Assembly: GCF_050896395.1 (NCBI RefSeq)
Contig: NZ_JBPBBA010000005.1
Coordinates: 62,001-126,000 of the forward strand
Direction of reading: 5' to 3'
DNA length: 64,000 bases
From: Nioella aestuarii
GTDB taxonomy: Bacteria; Pseudomonadota; Alphaproteobacteria; Rhodobacterales; Rhodobacteraceae
Part shown: piece after piece, positions 7,967 through 15,932 of the stretch
Numbering within the stretch: position 1 is the first letter of the stretch
How the letters are laid out: every line of letters begins with the position of its first letter
Made by a program: the position numbers and the translations under genes
Notes under the pieces: generated by a model
Told to the model about the DNA's origin: nothing
What the model saw: only the letters and a program-made list of their open reading frames with translations
The model's database searches: none

Positions 7967-9010
7967 TCAAGTGATTGGCAGCAGGACCTTTGCCTCCATC
8001 GCACAGATCTCGGGGCGGGCCAGAGGGCCATAGGAGGCGGTTGCGTGCCGGAGTTCGGGGAAAATCCGCAACACCTCTTCGCGCGCGGCATGATCCAGCG
8101 CCTTGATCGAATGGTCCGCAGGATGAAAGCTTTCGGCAGCGATGCCCTCGGCCTGAATGATCTGGTGGCGGTCGAACAGCAGATGCCAGTATTCCACGCT
8201 GTCACAGGGTTCAGACCGGATCTGGCGACCGTCGATCAGGTGCTTGGCGGCCACCAGAACCTCCCGTCCACCGAATAGCAGTTCTGCCCGCGGCCCCTCG
8301 ATCAGCAACCTGTGCTGGGGTGAGACCAGAAGACGGCGACGATTGCCCAGAACACCCTTGCCGATCGCCACTGGCGCCAGATCACCCCGCCCAGGAACCC
8401 GCCGTCCGCCGATCCAGCGCAACGGCTGCGGGCCGTCGTCGCGGGTGCGGATCAGATCACCAGGCCGCAGGGTTTCGACCGGGCGATCCCCTTCGACCGT
8501 GCCGATGCGGGTGCCGCGCGCGAAGCAGACGAAGAAGTCGGTATAGACCGGGTCGGCATCGAAGCCGTTTCCGTTCGAGTAGTTGACCGAGATATCGCGG
8601 TCGATGATCGTGTAGGTGGTGCCGGGGACGATGCCGCCCTGGCCGGGGTTCGAAGGGTCTTCCATCACCACGAAATAGCCGTCCGGTGTGATGCCCTGGT
8701 TGTTGCCCTGCTGGCTGACGCCGGTGTTGACCCAGACCATCACGAATGTGTTGGTGCCATCGGTCACCTGATAGGCCAGTTCGTATTCATGCAGCTGATC
8801 GGAATAGGTGGTTCCGTCCACGGTGCCGCTGACCAACTGGTCGCTATCGACGGGGTTGAAGTCATCGGGCGTATTGTCGGTGCCACCATCGGTTACGGTA
8901 ACGATATCGGCGGTGGCATTGGCCCCAACGGTAAAACTGTCCCCAACGCTCAGAGAGGTGGGATTGCCGATGTCTTGAAGGCTCCACGCCTGCATATCGT
9001 AACTTGGCAT
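7967..9010 (-). CDS. Hint-domain (Hedgehog/intein type) protein
   Basis: A 347-residue protein. Residues 1-160 are an acidic, Asp/Gly/Thr-rich beta domain with no signal peptide, similar to calcium-binding or adhesin-like modules. From about 163 a Hint domain begins with CFARGTRI, the nucleophile Cys followed by the usual R-G-T, then GDRPVETLRPGDLI, RWIGGRRV, VSPQHRLL and HLLFDRHQII. Such proteins are frequent in roseobacters and are thought to be secreted (often by type I systems) and self-cleaving, but this is not shown here. It is a single gene, with no adjacent secretion genes. Confidence 0.8.
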   Translation of the reverse strand: MPSYDMQAWSLQDIGNPTSLSVGDSFTVGANATADIVTVTDGGTDNTPDDFNPVDSDQLVSGTVDGTTYSDQLHEYELAYQVTDGTNTFVMVWVNTGVSQQGNNQGITPDGYFVVMEDPSNPGQGGIVPGTTYTIIDRDISVNYSNGNGFDADPVYTDFFVCFARGTRIGTVEGDRPVETLRPGDLIRTRDDGPQPLRWIGGRRVPGRGDLAPVAIGKGVLGNRRRLLVSPQHRLLIEGPRAELLFGGREVLVAAKHLIDGRQIRSEPCDSVEYWHLLFDRHQIIQAEGIAAESFHPADHSIKALDHAAREEVLRIFPELRHATASYGPLARPEICAMEAKVLLPIT

Positions 9011-9174
9011 CTCGTGTGCATCCTCGAATTAGCGCCGTGGTCGCCCACGGACCGGAGGCCCCCAATTCCCTGTCTATTCGAAAAAAAGGGAATGACCGGG
9101 GCGCAATCCTGTCGTGATAGCGGCAGTTGAATGAAACCTAGGCCCAAAGTCTTTCCAACCGGTTAATCCGGACA

Positions 9175-9211
9175 GCAAAACGCCCCGGCCAGTGGACTGA
9201 CCGGGGCGTTT
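9175..9211 (-). terminator. Terminator after the sulfurylase/APS kinase fusion
   Basis: Stem AAACGCCCCGG (9178-9188) with CCGGGGCGTTT (9201-9211) and a 12-base loop. On the minus strand the stem is followed by T residues (complement of the A run 9175-9180). The hairpin is symmetrical, so it could serve both directions, but only the minus gene ends here. Confidence 0.75.
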
Positions 9212-9232
9212 ATTTCAGGGATGCAGGGCTGG

Positions 9233-11302
9233 TCAGGCGGCGATCAGGCCCATGGATTCCAGCTTCAACAGAACTTGCTGCGCACAATAATCCACATCCA
9301 TGCCTTCGGTATCGACCACCAGTTCGGCGTTGGTGGGTGCTTCATACGGGTCCGAGATGCCGGTGAATTCCTTGATCTTGCCTTCACGCGCCAGCGCATA
9401 GAGCCCCTTGCGGTCGCGGCGTTCACACTCTTCAAGGCTGGTGGCAACATGGACCTCCACAAAGGCGCCATAGGCCTCGATCATTTCGCGCACGGAACGA
9501 CGGGTCGAGGTATAGGGCGCGATCGGCGCGCAGATTGCGATGCCGCCGTTCTTGGTGATCTCGGACGCGACATAGCCGATGCGGCGGATATTGATGTCGC
9601 GGTGCTCCTTGGAAAAGCCAAGCTCGCTCGACAGATGCTTCCGCACAACGTCGCCATCCAGCAGCGTCACCGGGCGGCCGCCCTGTTCCATCAGCTTGAC
9701 CATGATAGCGTTGGCGATGGTCGATTTGCCGGACCCGCTGAGACCGGTGAAGAAGACGGTAAAGCCTTGCTTGGAACGCGGCGGCGAGCTGCGGCGCAGT
9801 TCCTTCACCACTTCGGGGAAGCTGAACCATTCGGGGATCTCCAGCCCCTCGCGCAGGCGGCGGCGCAGTTCGGTGCCCGAGATGTTCAGGATGGTCACGC
9901 TATCCTTGTCGAGGATCTCGTTGGCGGGTTCGTACTGGGCGCGCTCCTGCACATAGACCATGTGTTTGAAGTCGACCATTTCGATTCCCATCTCGGCCTG
10001 ATGCTCGCGGAACAGTTCCTGAGCGTCATAGGGGCCATAGAAATCGTCACCGGCAGAGTTCTTGCCGGGGCCTGCATGGTCGCGGCCGACGATGAAATGG
10101 GTGCAGCCATAGTTCTTGCGGATGAGGCCATGCCAGACGGCCTCGCGCGGGCCTGCCATGCGCATCGCAAGGGGCAGCAGCGACATAGTGGTGGTCGACC
10201 CGGGATACTTGTCCAGAACGGCTTCGTAGCAGCGCACGCGGGTGAAATGGTCCACATCGCCAGGCTTGGTCATGCCCACAACGGGGTGAATCAGCAGGTT
10301 GGCCTGTGCTTCCTTGGCGGCACGGAAGGTCAGTTCCTGATGCGCGCGGTGCAGCGGGTTGCGGGTCTGGAACGCGACGATCTTGCGCCAGCCAAGTTTG
10401 CGGAAATAGGCGCGCAGTTCGTTGGGAGTGTCGCGGCGGGACCGGAAGTCATAGTGAACAGGCTGTTGGATGCCGGTCACGGCGCCCCCCAGATATACCG
10501 GACCCGCAACATGATGCAGGTAGTTAACCGCCGGGTGGGCGACATCATCGGCGCCGAACACCATCTCGGCTTCACGTGCCTTGTTGGGCACGTATTTATC
10601 GCTGATCGAGAGGATCGCAAGGATCACGCCTTCCTGATCGCGCAGGGCGATATCCTGGCCCGGCTCAATGCCGTCGGCGAAGGCCTGGCTGACATCGAGG
10701 GTGATCGGCATCGGCCACAGCGTGCCATCGGCCAGCCGCATGTTTTCGACGACACCTTCGTAATCTTCCTGACCCAGAAAGCCCTTCAGTGGCGCGAAGC
10801 CGCCGTTCATCAGCAGTTCCAGATCACAGATCTGGCGCGGAGTCAGATCCCAGCTTGTCAGCTCTGCCGCTTCGCGCTTGAGCTTTTGCGCGCTGTCAGC
10901 TGAGACGAACAGTTCCTGAACGGGGGCGAGGTGGTTCTGCATAACTTGGGTCCTGTACTTAGGGGAAAGAAGTCCGCTGGCGGCACCGGTCAATTCGGCA
11001 TGAAGCGCGTCATATTCGGCCAGTTTGCGGGAAAGAAAACGATCGGTGAGGCGGGCTTTCTCGGCCGCCCCGCGAGAGGTGAGCGCATAGGCAAAGCGCT
11101 GGCGCTTGTCGGTGCTGTCGCGGTCGGTGATCTTGACCAGCTTGGCCTCGGTCACCGCTTTCAGTACCGCATTGAGCCGCCCGAGCGAAATGCCAAGTGC
11201 CGCCGCCGTCGCACGCTGCGAGGCATCCGGCGCCAGATCGAGCTGGCGCAGAACGCGGAAGAGCAGGTCGTCTTCCGGCAGGGTGGGCGAGGGTGCAGGC
11301 AT
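9233..11302 (-). CDS. MarR-type wHTH fused to ATP sulfurylase / APS kinase
   Basis: One uninterrupted 689-residue frame. Residues 1-105 match the MarR-like EPS-associated winged-helix regulators (FRVLRQLDLAPDASQR...LGISLGRLNAVLKAV...LTDRFLSRKLAEYDAL). The rest is a complete bifunctional enzyme: ATP sulfurylase with FQTRNPLHRAHQEL and VGRDHAGPG, then APS kinase with P-loop FTGLSGSGKSTIANA, together making PAPS from sulfate and ATP. An internal ATG at 10942 (MQNHLAPVQELF), with AGGA eight bases upstream, would give the usual stand-alone enzyme of 569 residues, so two products are possible. ATG 11302 was chosen over TTG 11317. No stop separates the two parts. Confidence 0.85.
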   Translation of the reverse strand: MPAPSPTLPEDDLLFRVLRQLDLAPDASQRATAAALGISLGRLNAVLKAVTEAKLVKITDRDSTDKRQRFAYALTSRGAAEKARLTDRFLSRKLAEYDALHAELTGAASGLLSPKYRTQVMQNHLAPVQELFVSADSAQKLKREAAELTSWDLTPRQICDLELLMNGGFAPLKGFLGQEDYEGVVENMRLADGTLWPMPITLDVSQAFADGIEPGQDIALRDQEGVILAILSISDKYVPNKAREAEMVFGADDVAHPAVNYLHHVAGPVYLGGAVTGIQQPVHYDFRSRRDTPNELRAYFRKLGWRKIVAFQTRNPLHRAHQELTFRAAKEAQANLLIHPVVGMTKPGDVDHFTRVRCYEAVLDKYPGSTTTMSLLPLAMRMAGPREAVWHGLIRKNYGCTHFIVGRDHAGPGKNSAGDDFYGPYDAQELFREHQAEMGIEMVDFKHMVYVQERAQYEPANEILDKDSVTILNISGTELRRRLREGLEIPEWFSFPEVVKELRRSSPPRSKQGFTVFFTGLSGSGKSTIANAIMVKLMEQGGRPVTLLDGDVVRKHLSSELGFSKEHRDINIRRIGYVASEITKNGGIAICAPIAPYTSTRRSVREMIEAYGAFVEVHVATSLEECERRDRKGLYALAREGKIKEFTGISDPYEAPTNAELVVDTEGMDVDYCAQQVLLKLESMGLIAA

Positions 11303-11322
11303 CGTCAGACGACTCAAAGTTT

Positions 11323-11336
11323 GTTCACGAATGAAC
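11323..11336. promoter_or_regulatory. Inverted repeat upstream of the MarR-sulfurylase gene
   Basis: GTTCA-CGAA-TGAAC, perfect 5-bp arms, 21 bases upstream of the ATG at 11302. Its size and position would suit an operator bound by the winged-helix domain encoded just downstream. There is no direct evidence that it is. Confidence 0.35.
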
Positions 11337-11364
11337 GTATGTCACATTATGCAGGTGCAGAAAA

Positions 11365-11397
11365 GACAAAAAATGCCCCCGTGGCAGCACGGGGGCA
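11365..11397 (-). terminator. Terminator after the binding-protein gene
   Basis: TGCCCCCGTG (11374-11383) pairs with CACGGGGGCA (11388-11397), a 10-bp stem with a 4-base loop. On the minus strand it is followed by TTTTTTGTC. It terminates the leftward gene that stops at 11438. Confidence 0.85.
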
Positions 11398-11437
11398 GTA
11401 TGCCTCAAATCACGCGGCCCGATTTCGGGAACTAGCC

Positions 11438-12223
11438 TCAGAACAACGGACGATTTCCACGCAGGCAAGCCACGGAGAGTTGCCGCGTCTGCGGGAAATC
11501 GCCATTGAAATTCTCGTACTGCGCGTGCAGCCGGTCAATCTCGCCACTGTCGAACAGTTGCAGGATCTGCCCGTTCCACTGTGCCAGCAGATCGGGCCGC
11601 TGACGCGACACCATGAAGGCAGACCCTACTGGCGGCATTTCCATCCGGCCCACCTCGACCAGTCCCTGCGCCGCCCCGGCCACGGTCTCTAGCGAGCGCG
11701 TGGTTCCGAAGAAGGCATCCACCTGCCCGGACAGGGCGGCCTGCACCGCCGCCTCGGTTGTCTCATACACCGCCAGCCGCAGCCCCCGCTGCACAAGCGC
11801 CCATTCCTGCAGTGATCCGCGCACGGTGGCGATGGTGGCCGTGTTCACGTTCACACCGGCGGAGCGGGCGTAGAAGCCTTCATCCCGGCTCAGAAAATAC
11901 AGCAGGGGGCAGGTCAGGTTGCCCATTTCCGCCCGCGCGGGCGTGGCCGCCAGCCCGCCGATGGCAATGTCGAGCGCGCCCTCGGATATTCCGCGCAGAA
12001 GCCCCGCCAGCGGGTGCATCTCCAACCGGCAGTCCTGCCCGAGTGTCGCACAGATCCGAGAGGCCACATCAACGTCGAACCCCGTGATCTGCCCAAGGCC
12101 GTCGCGATAGGCATAGGGCGGATAATCCTCGGACACGCCGATCACCACCGGCTGCGCGGCGGCGGCCGTGCTCCAAAGCATCAGGGACAAGGCGACAAAA
12201 CGCAGAAGCTTTACATAGGTCAT
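11438..12223 (-). CDS. Periplasmic amino-acid-type solute-binding protein
   Basis: A 261-residue family 3 extracellular solute-binding protein. Signal peptide at residues 1-23 (ends AAAAQ), then VVIGVSEDYPPYAYRDGLGQITGFDVDVASRI, the typical first lobe, and LDIAIGGLAATPARAEMGNLTCPLLYF. There are no permease or ATPase genes beside it, so it may serve a distant ABC transporter or act as a sensor. Members of this fold usually bind polar amino acids. A strong terminator follows. Confidence 0.8.
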   Translation of the reverse strand: MTYVKLLRFVALSLMLWSTAAAAQPVVIGVSEDYPPYAYRDGLGQITGFDVDVASRICATLGQDCRLEMHPLAGLLRGISEGALDIAIGGLAATPARAEMGNLTCPLLYFLSRDEGFYARSAGVNVNTATIATVRGSLQEWALVQRGLRLAVYETTEAAVQAALSGQVDAFFGTTRSLETVAGAAQGLVEVGRMEMPPVGSAFMVSRQRPDLLAQWNGQILQLFDSGEIDRLHAQYENFNGDFPQTRQLSVACLRGNRPLF

Positions 12224-12325
12224 TCAATTTCCTTGGGCTTGTGTCAAAAATGAATATGCGCCCGGGGGGCTGGCATCGTGAGCCTAGCCCGCCCCTGATC
12301 GCGCGGCAATATCGCCCGCCCGGCC

Positions 12326-13237
12326 TTACTCGGCGGCTGAAACCGATGGAACGGCGGTGCCATCTCGCGCCACCTCATCGAACAGCCAATCGCGGAAGGC
12401 GCGGATCATCGGGTCGCCGACCCTGTCTTCGCGATAGGCAACCGAATAAATGACCATCGGCATGGTCACCGTCTCGAACAGCCGCACCAGCCTACCGGAT
12501 TCGAGCGTGCCCCGCACGACAGAGTCATAGGCCAGCGACACGCCCTGACCGCGTTCGGCGGCGGTGGTGGCCAGTTCGCAATTGGGAAAGACGGGGCCTT
12601 GGGGCAAGGCAGGGTCTGGAAGGCCTGCAGCGGCGAACCAGTCGCCCCAGGCATCGTCTGTTTCGTCATACATCAGCCGCAGACGCAGGAGGTCCTCGGG
12701 CCGTTTCACGCCTTCCGCATCGCGCAGCTCCGGGCTGATCACCGGGTAGCGGTTTGACTGCATCAGCGGCTCGGTGACGACGCCGGGGGTGGGATCGGTC
12801 GACCATTGGATCACCACGTCGCTGTCATTGGTGGCGAAATCGGTCGAGGGCGCACCGGTCGAGACCCGCAGCCGCACCCGGTCGCCGAACTCAAGCCGGT
12901 CCAGCCTTGGCACCAACCAGCGCGCGGCTAGTCCCGGTGTGCACAGCACCCTCAGTGGACGCTGTCCGGCTTTCTGGGTGGCGCGGGTGCTGTCCTCCAG
13001 CCCATTCAGCAGGCCTGTCAGCTTGCCCGCATAGCCCCGACCGGTCAGCGTCAGCTCAAGCCGGTTGCTGACACGCTCGAAAAGCGCGGTATCCAGATAA
13101 TCTTCCAAAGCGCGGATCTGGTGACTGATGGCAGACGGCGACAGGCACAGTTCCTCTGCTGCTTCCTTGAAGCTTTTGTGCCGCGCGGCAGCCTCGAAGG
13201 CGCGGAGGGCGGCGAAGGGGGGCAACTGTCGTCCCAT
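12326..13237 (-). CDS. LysR-family regulator (GcvA-like)
   Basis: A 303-residue LysR-type regulator. The winged helix is at residues 5-65 (LPPFAALRAFEAAARHKSFKEAAEELCLSPSAISHQIRALE), with the AISHQIRALE form usual in the GcvA subgroup. The effector domain follows. The ATG at 13237 is used; the open frame to 13576 lies antisense to the neighbouring secreted-protein gene. It is divergent from that gene across 107 bases, a common regulator-target layout, though the solute-binding protein gene downstream is another possible target. Confidence 0.85.
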   Translation of the reverse strand: MGRQLPPFAALRAFEAAARHKSFKEAAEELCLSPSAISHQIRALEDYLDTALFERVSNRLELTLTGRGYAGKLTGLLNGLEDSTRATQKAGQRPLRVLCTPGLAARWLVPRLDRLEFGDRVRLRVSTGAPSTDFATNDSDVVIQWSTDPTPGVVTEPLMQSNRYPVISPELRDAEGVKRPEDLLRLRLMYDETDDAWGDWFAAAGLPDPALPQGPVFPNCELATTAAERGQGVSLAYDSVVRGTLESGRLVRLFETVTMPMVIYSVAYREDRVGDPMIRAFRDWLFDEVARDGTAVPSVSAAE

Positions 13238-13344
13238 GGCGGATGAATCCCGTTCATGCGCCAATGAAAAAAGGTCTTTTGCGTCTGGCGCAGGGGCAAG
13301 CTTAGCATAATCGCACCCCTCAACCAAACAGCTCGGAGGTCGCC

Positions 13345-13887
13345 ATGATCTTCTCATTCCGGGCCAGCCGTCGGCTGGTGCGCTCTCTAACTCTGTGCGT
13401 GGCGCTTGTCCTGTCACCCGAAACTCTCGCCGCCCAAGACCTTCTGGCCTGGCGCGAGGCCCGAACGATGCAAGACCTTGTCGACCAGATGGAAGACTGG
13501 CTCGACACGCATACCGATCTTCCGCGCCGCGCAACATCGCCGCGCATTCAGCTGACCGACCATGCCCATGTTGCAAGCATGTCCCAGGACCATCGCGCAG
13601 CAGCCAGCCCGACCTTGCGCGGTCTATATGACCCGGATGAGGAAGCGATCTGGCTGGTGCGGCCCTGGGATGCGTGCAACCCCTATGATGTCAGCACGTT
13701 GTTGCACGAGTTGGTTCATCACCGTCAGGCGGAGGCAGGGCACTGGTATTGCCCTGGCGCGCAGGAACTGCCCGCGTACCGCATACAGCAGGCGTGGCTC
13801 AACGATCTCGGGCTGGAACCCGATGTAAACTGGATCGCCGTGGTGATCGAAGCCGGGTGCACGCCGCGCGACATCCACCCGGACTGA
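13345..13887 (+). CDS. DUF6647-like secreted protein with HExxH motif
   Basis: A 180-residue protein with an N-terminal signal peptide (about residues 1-30, ending LAAQ). It carries HELVHHRQ at 121-128, a zincin-type HExxH, and a downstream Glu in AQELPAYRIQQAW (about residue 141) that could be the third zinc ligand. Two or three Cys (111, 136, 172) could form disulfides in the periplasm. The pattern matches the DUF6647 group, whose function is unknown. A periplasmic metalloprotease is an inference. It is divergent from the LysR gene. Confidence 0.65.
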   Translation: MIFSFRASRRLVRSLTLCVALVLSPETLAAQDLLAWREARTMQDLVDQMEDWLDTHTDLPRRATSPRIQLTDHAHVASMSQDHRAAASPTLRGLYDPDEEAIWLVRPWDACNPYDVSTLLHELVHHRQAEAGHWYCPGAQELPAYRIQQAWLNDLGLEPDVNWIAVVIEAGCTPRDIHPD

Positions 13888-13891
13888 GCGG

Positions 13892-14833
13892 TCACTCTTG
13901 CTCGGCCAGCCAGTGTTCGGCGTCGAGCGCCGCCATGCAGCCCATTCCGGCGCTGGTCACGGCCTGGCGGTATTTGTGGTCGGTCAGGTCGCCCGCCGCG
14001 AAGATACCGGGGATCGAGGTGCGGGTGCTGCCCGCCTCGACCTTCACGTAGCCGCCGTTATGTAGCTCCAGCACGTCCTTCACCAGTTCGTTGGCGGGAG
14101 CGTGGCCGATGGCGACGAAAACGCCCTTGCAGGGGATCTCGGTGATCTCGCCGGTTTCAACATGTTTGACCCGCACGGCCTCGACGCCCTTGGGGCTGTC
14201 AGTGCCCACAACCTCGTCCAGCACGTGATGCCACAGCGGCTCGATCTTGGGGTTCTTCATCAGCCGGTCGATCAGGATTTTCTCGGCGCGCAGTTCGTCC
14301 CGGCGGTGGATCAGCGTGACCTTGGAGGCGAAGTTGGTCAGGAACAGTGCTTCCTCCACGGCGGTGTTGCCGCCACCGATAACCACGATCTCCTGCCCGC
14401 GATAGAAGAACCCGTCACAGGTGGCGCAGGCAGAAACGCCAAAGCCCTTGAACGCCTCTTCCGAGGGCAGCCCCAGCCATTTCGCCCGCGCGCCGGTGCA
14501 CAGGATCACCGCATCGGCGGTATAGGTGGTGCCGCTGTCGCCCACAGCCACGAAGGGGCGCTGAGTCGTATCGAGCGAGGTGATGATATCACCGATGATC
14601 TCGCAGCCCATGGCCTTGGCATGGGCCTCCATCCGTATCATCAGGTCCGGCCCCTGCACCTCGGTATCGCCGGGCCAGTTCTCCACCTCGGTCGTGGTGG
14701 TCAGCTGCCCACCCGGTTCGATCCCTTGCACGAGGATCGGGTTCAGCATCGCGCGGCTGGCATAGACGCCGGCGGTGTAGCCGGCCGGGCCGGAGCCGAT
14801 GATCAGAACGCGGGTGTGGCGGGTGTCGGACAT
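13892..14833 (-). CDS. trxB: Thioredoxin-disulfide reductase
   Basis: A 313-residue low-molecular-weight flavoprotein that reduces thioredoxin with NADPH. FAD-binding GSGPAGYTAGVYASRA is at residues 13-28, the redox-active CATC at 136-139, the NADPH-binding GGGNTAVEEALFL follows, and the FAD C-terminal motif FAAGDLTDHKYRQAVTSAGMG is intact. The ATG at 14833 begins MSDTRH; the longer frame to 15022 is not conserved in type. It is separated from the Lrp regulator by only the small lipoprotein gene. Confidence 0.95.
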   Translation of the reverse strand: MSDTRHTRVLIIGSGPAGYTAGVYASRAMLNPILVQGIEPGGQLTTTTEVENWPGDTEVQGPDLMIRMEAHAKAMGCEIIGDIITSLDTTQRPFVAVGDSGTTYTADAVILCTGARAKWLGLPSEEAFKGFGVSACATCDGFFYRGQEIVVIGGGNTAVEEALFLTNFASKVTLIHRRDELRAEKILIDRLMKNPKIEPLWHHVLDEVVGTDSPKGVEAVRVKHVETGEITEIPCKGVFVAIGHAPANELVKDVLELHNGGYVKVEAGSTRTSIPGIFAAGDLTDHKYRQAVTSAGMGCMAALDAEHWLAEQE

Positions 14834-14940
14834 GGAGGCTTCCTTGGGTGTGTCATGAGTCGCCGCCAATGTAGCCACCCGACGCGGGAGGCAAAAGGGG
14901 GGCAAGGCCGGATCAAATCCCGCTCTTGCCCAACCCGTGC

Positions 14941-15231
14941 CTAGTAGTCCGAATCCCCGCCGCTCCGGGTCATGGCACCGCGCACGGCCTCGGCGCATCC
15001 TTCCGCCGTGGGTGCTTCGCATTCATAGTAGCGCCCGTTGACGAAGACGAAATATTGCTCGCTGCCGCCGAATTCCGCCGGTCGCGTGGCCACCGAGTAG
15101 GTCTGCCCGTCGATGGCCACTACGGTCCGGTCGTAAAAAGTGGACTCCGGCAGGCGCGGCATGGAATCCGAATCGCCTGTGCAGCCGGCCAATGCCACCA
15201 CCGAGATCAAGATCAGACTTTTCAGTTTCAT
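14941..15231 (-). CDS. Small lipoprotein of unknown function
   Basis: A 96-residue protein. Residues 1-17 form a lipoprotein signal peptide with lipobox V-A-L-A-G-C, so Cys17 should be lipidated. The mature part has two more Cys (YYECEAPTAEGC) that could pair. I recognise no domain. The ATG at 15231 is chosen because the longer reading from 15303 would put the signal peptide inside. It is leftward, upstream of trxB by about 107 bases, possibly co-transcribed. Confidence 0.65.
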   Translation of the reverse strand: MKLKSLILISVVALAGCTGDSDSMPRLPESTFYDRTVVAIDGQTYSVATRPAEFGGSEQYFVFVNGRYYECEAPTAEGCAEAVRGAMTRSGGDSDY

Positions 15232-15427
15232 GAAAATCCTCCTTCTGGTGAATCCGATCATCAATGGCGGCATCCTAGCACATTCCGCGCGGCCATGCGG
15301 CAACGGCGCGGAGGCGCTTGCATTGATCGCCGTGCTGTTCCATATGTTGCGCGCCCTTGAAATATTCTTGCGCGATGGGCATGTCCGGTAACAGGAAATT
15401 TAAACGTCTGGGGAGGCGAGCAAAAAG

Positions 15428-15928
15428 ATGCCAGGGGCAAAACTGGACCAAACCGACCGTATGATCCTGGCAGAGCTTCAGGGCAATGGCCGTATGACCA
15501 ATGTCGAACTGGCCAGCCGTGTGGGTATCTCCGCGCCGCCCTGTCTGCGCCGTGTGCGCACGCTGGAGGAATCGGGGTTCATCAAAGGCTATCACGCCGA
15601 TGTGGATGCCCGGCAGCTCGGGTTCGAGGTTCAGGTTTTCGCCATGGTCGGGCTGCACAGCCAGGCCGAGGCCGATCTGGTCGCCTTCGAGGACCGCTGC
15701 CGCAACTGGCCGCTGGTTCGCGAATGTCACATGCTGAACGGCGAGATCGACTTTATCCTGAAATGCGTGGCGCCTGACCTGTCCACCTTCCAAAGCTTCC
15801 TGACCGAACAGCTGACCGCAGCCGATAACGTGGCCCATGTGCGCACTTCGCTGGTCATTCGTGGCGCCAAGGATGAACCGGGCGTGCCCTTCGACGTTCT
15901 GGAAGAGCGGATCGCGCGCGAGGGCTAG
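15428..15928 (+). CDS. Lrp/AsnC-family regulator
   Basis: A 166-residue regulator with the AsnC winged helix (residues 5-60, LDQTDRMILAELQGNGRMTN then VELASRVGISAPPCLRRVRTLE) and a RAM ligand-binding domain (about 75-150). The PPCLRRVRTLEESG form is the alphaproteobacterial subgroup often beside trxB, as here. Likely a small-molecule-responsive octameric regulator; the ligand is unknown. GGAGGCGAGC lies just upstream of the ATG. It is 4 bases from the TPR-sulfotransferase gene, so the two probably form an operon. Confidence 0.85.
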   Translation: MPGAKLDQTDRMILAELQGNGRMTNVELASRVGISAPPCLRRVRTLEESGFIKGYHADVDARQLGFEVQVFAMVGLHSQAEADLVAFEDRCRNWPLVRECHMLNGEIDFILKCVAPDLSTFQSFLTEQLTAADNVAHVRTSLVIRGAKDEPGVPFDVLEERIAREG

Positions 15929-15932
15929 GGCC

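Noticed and set aside
9221..10903. A 560-codon open frame on the plus strand
   Set aside because: It lies fully antisense to the sulfurylase/APS kinase gene, with motifs only on the other strand; GC-rich codons leave such shadow frames open.
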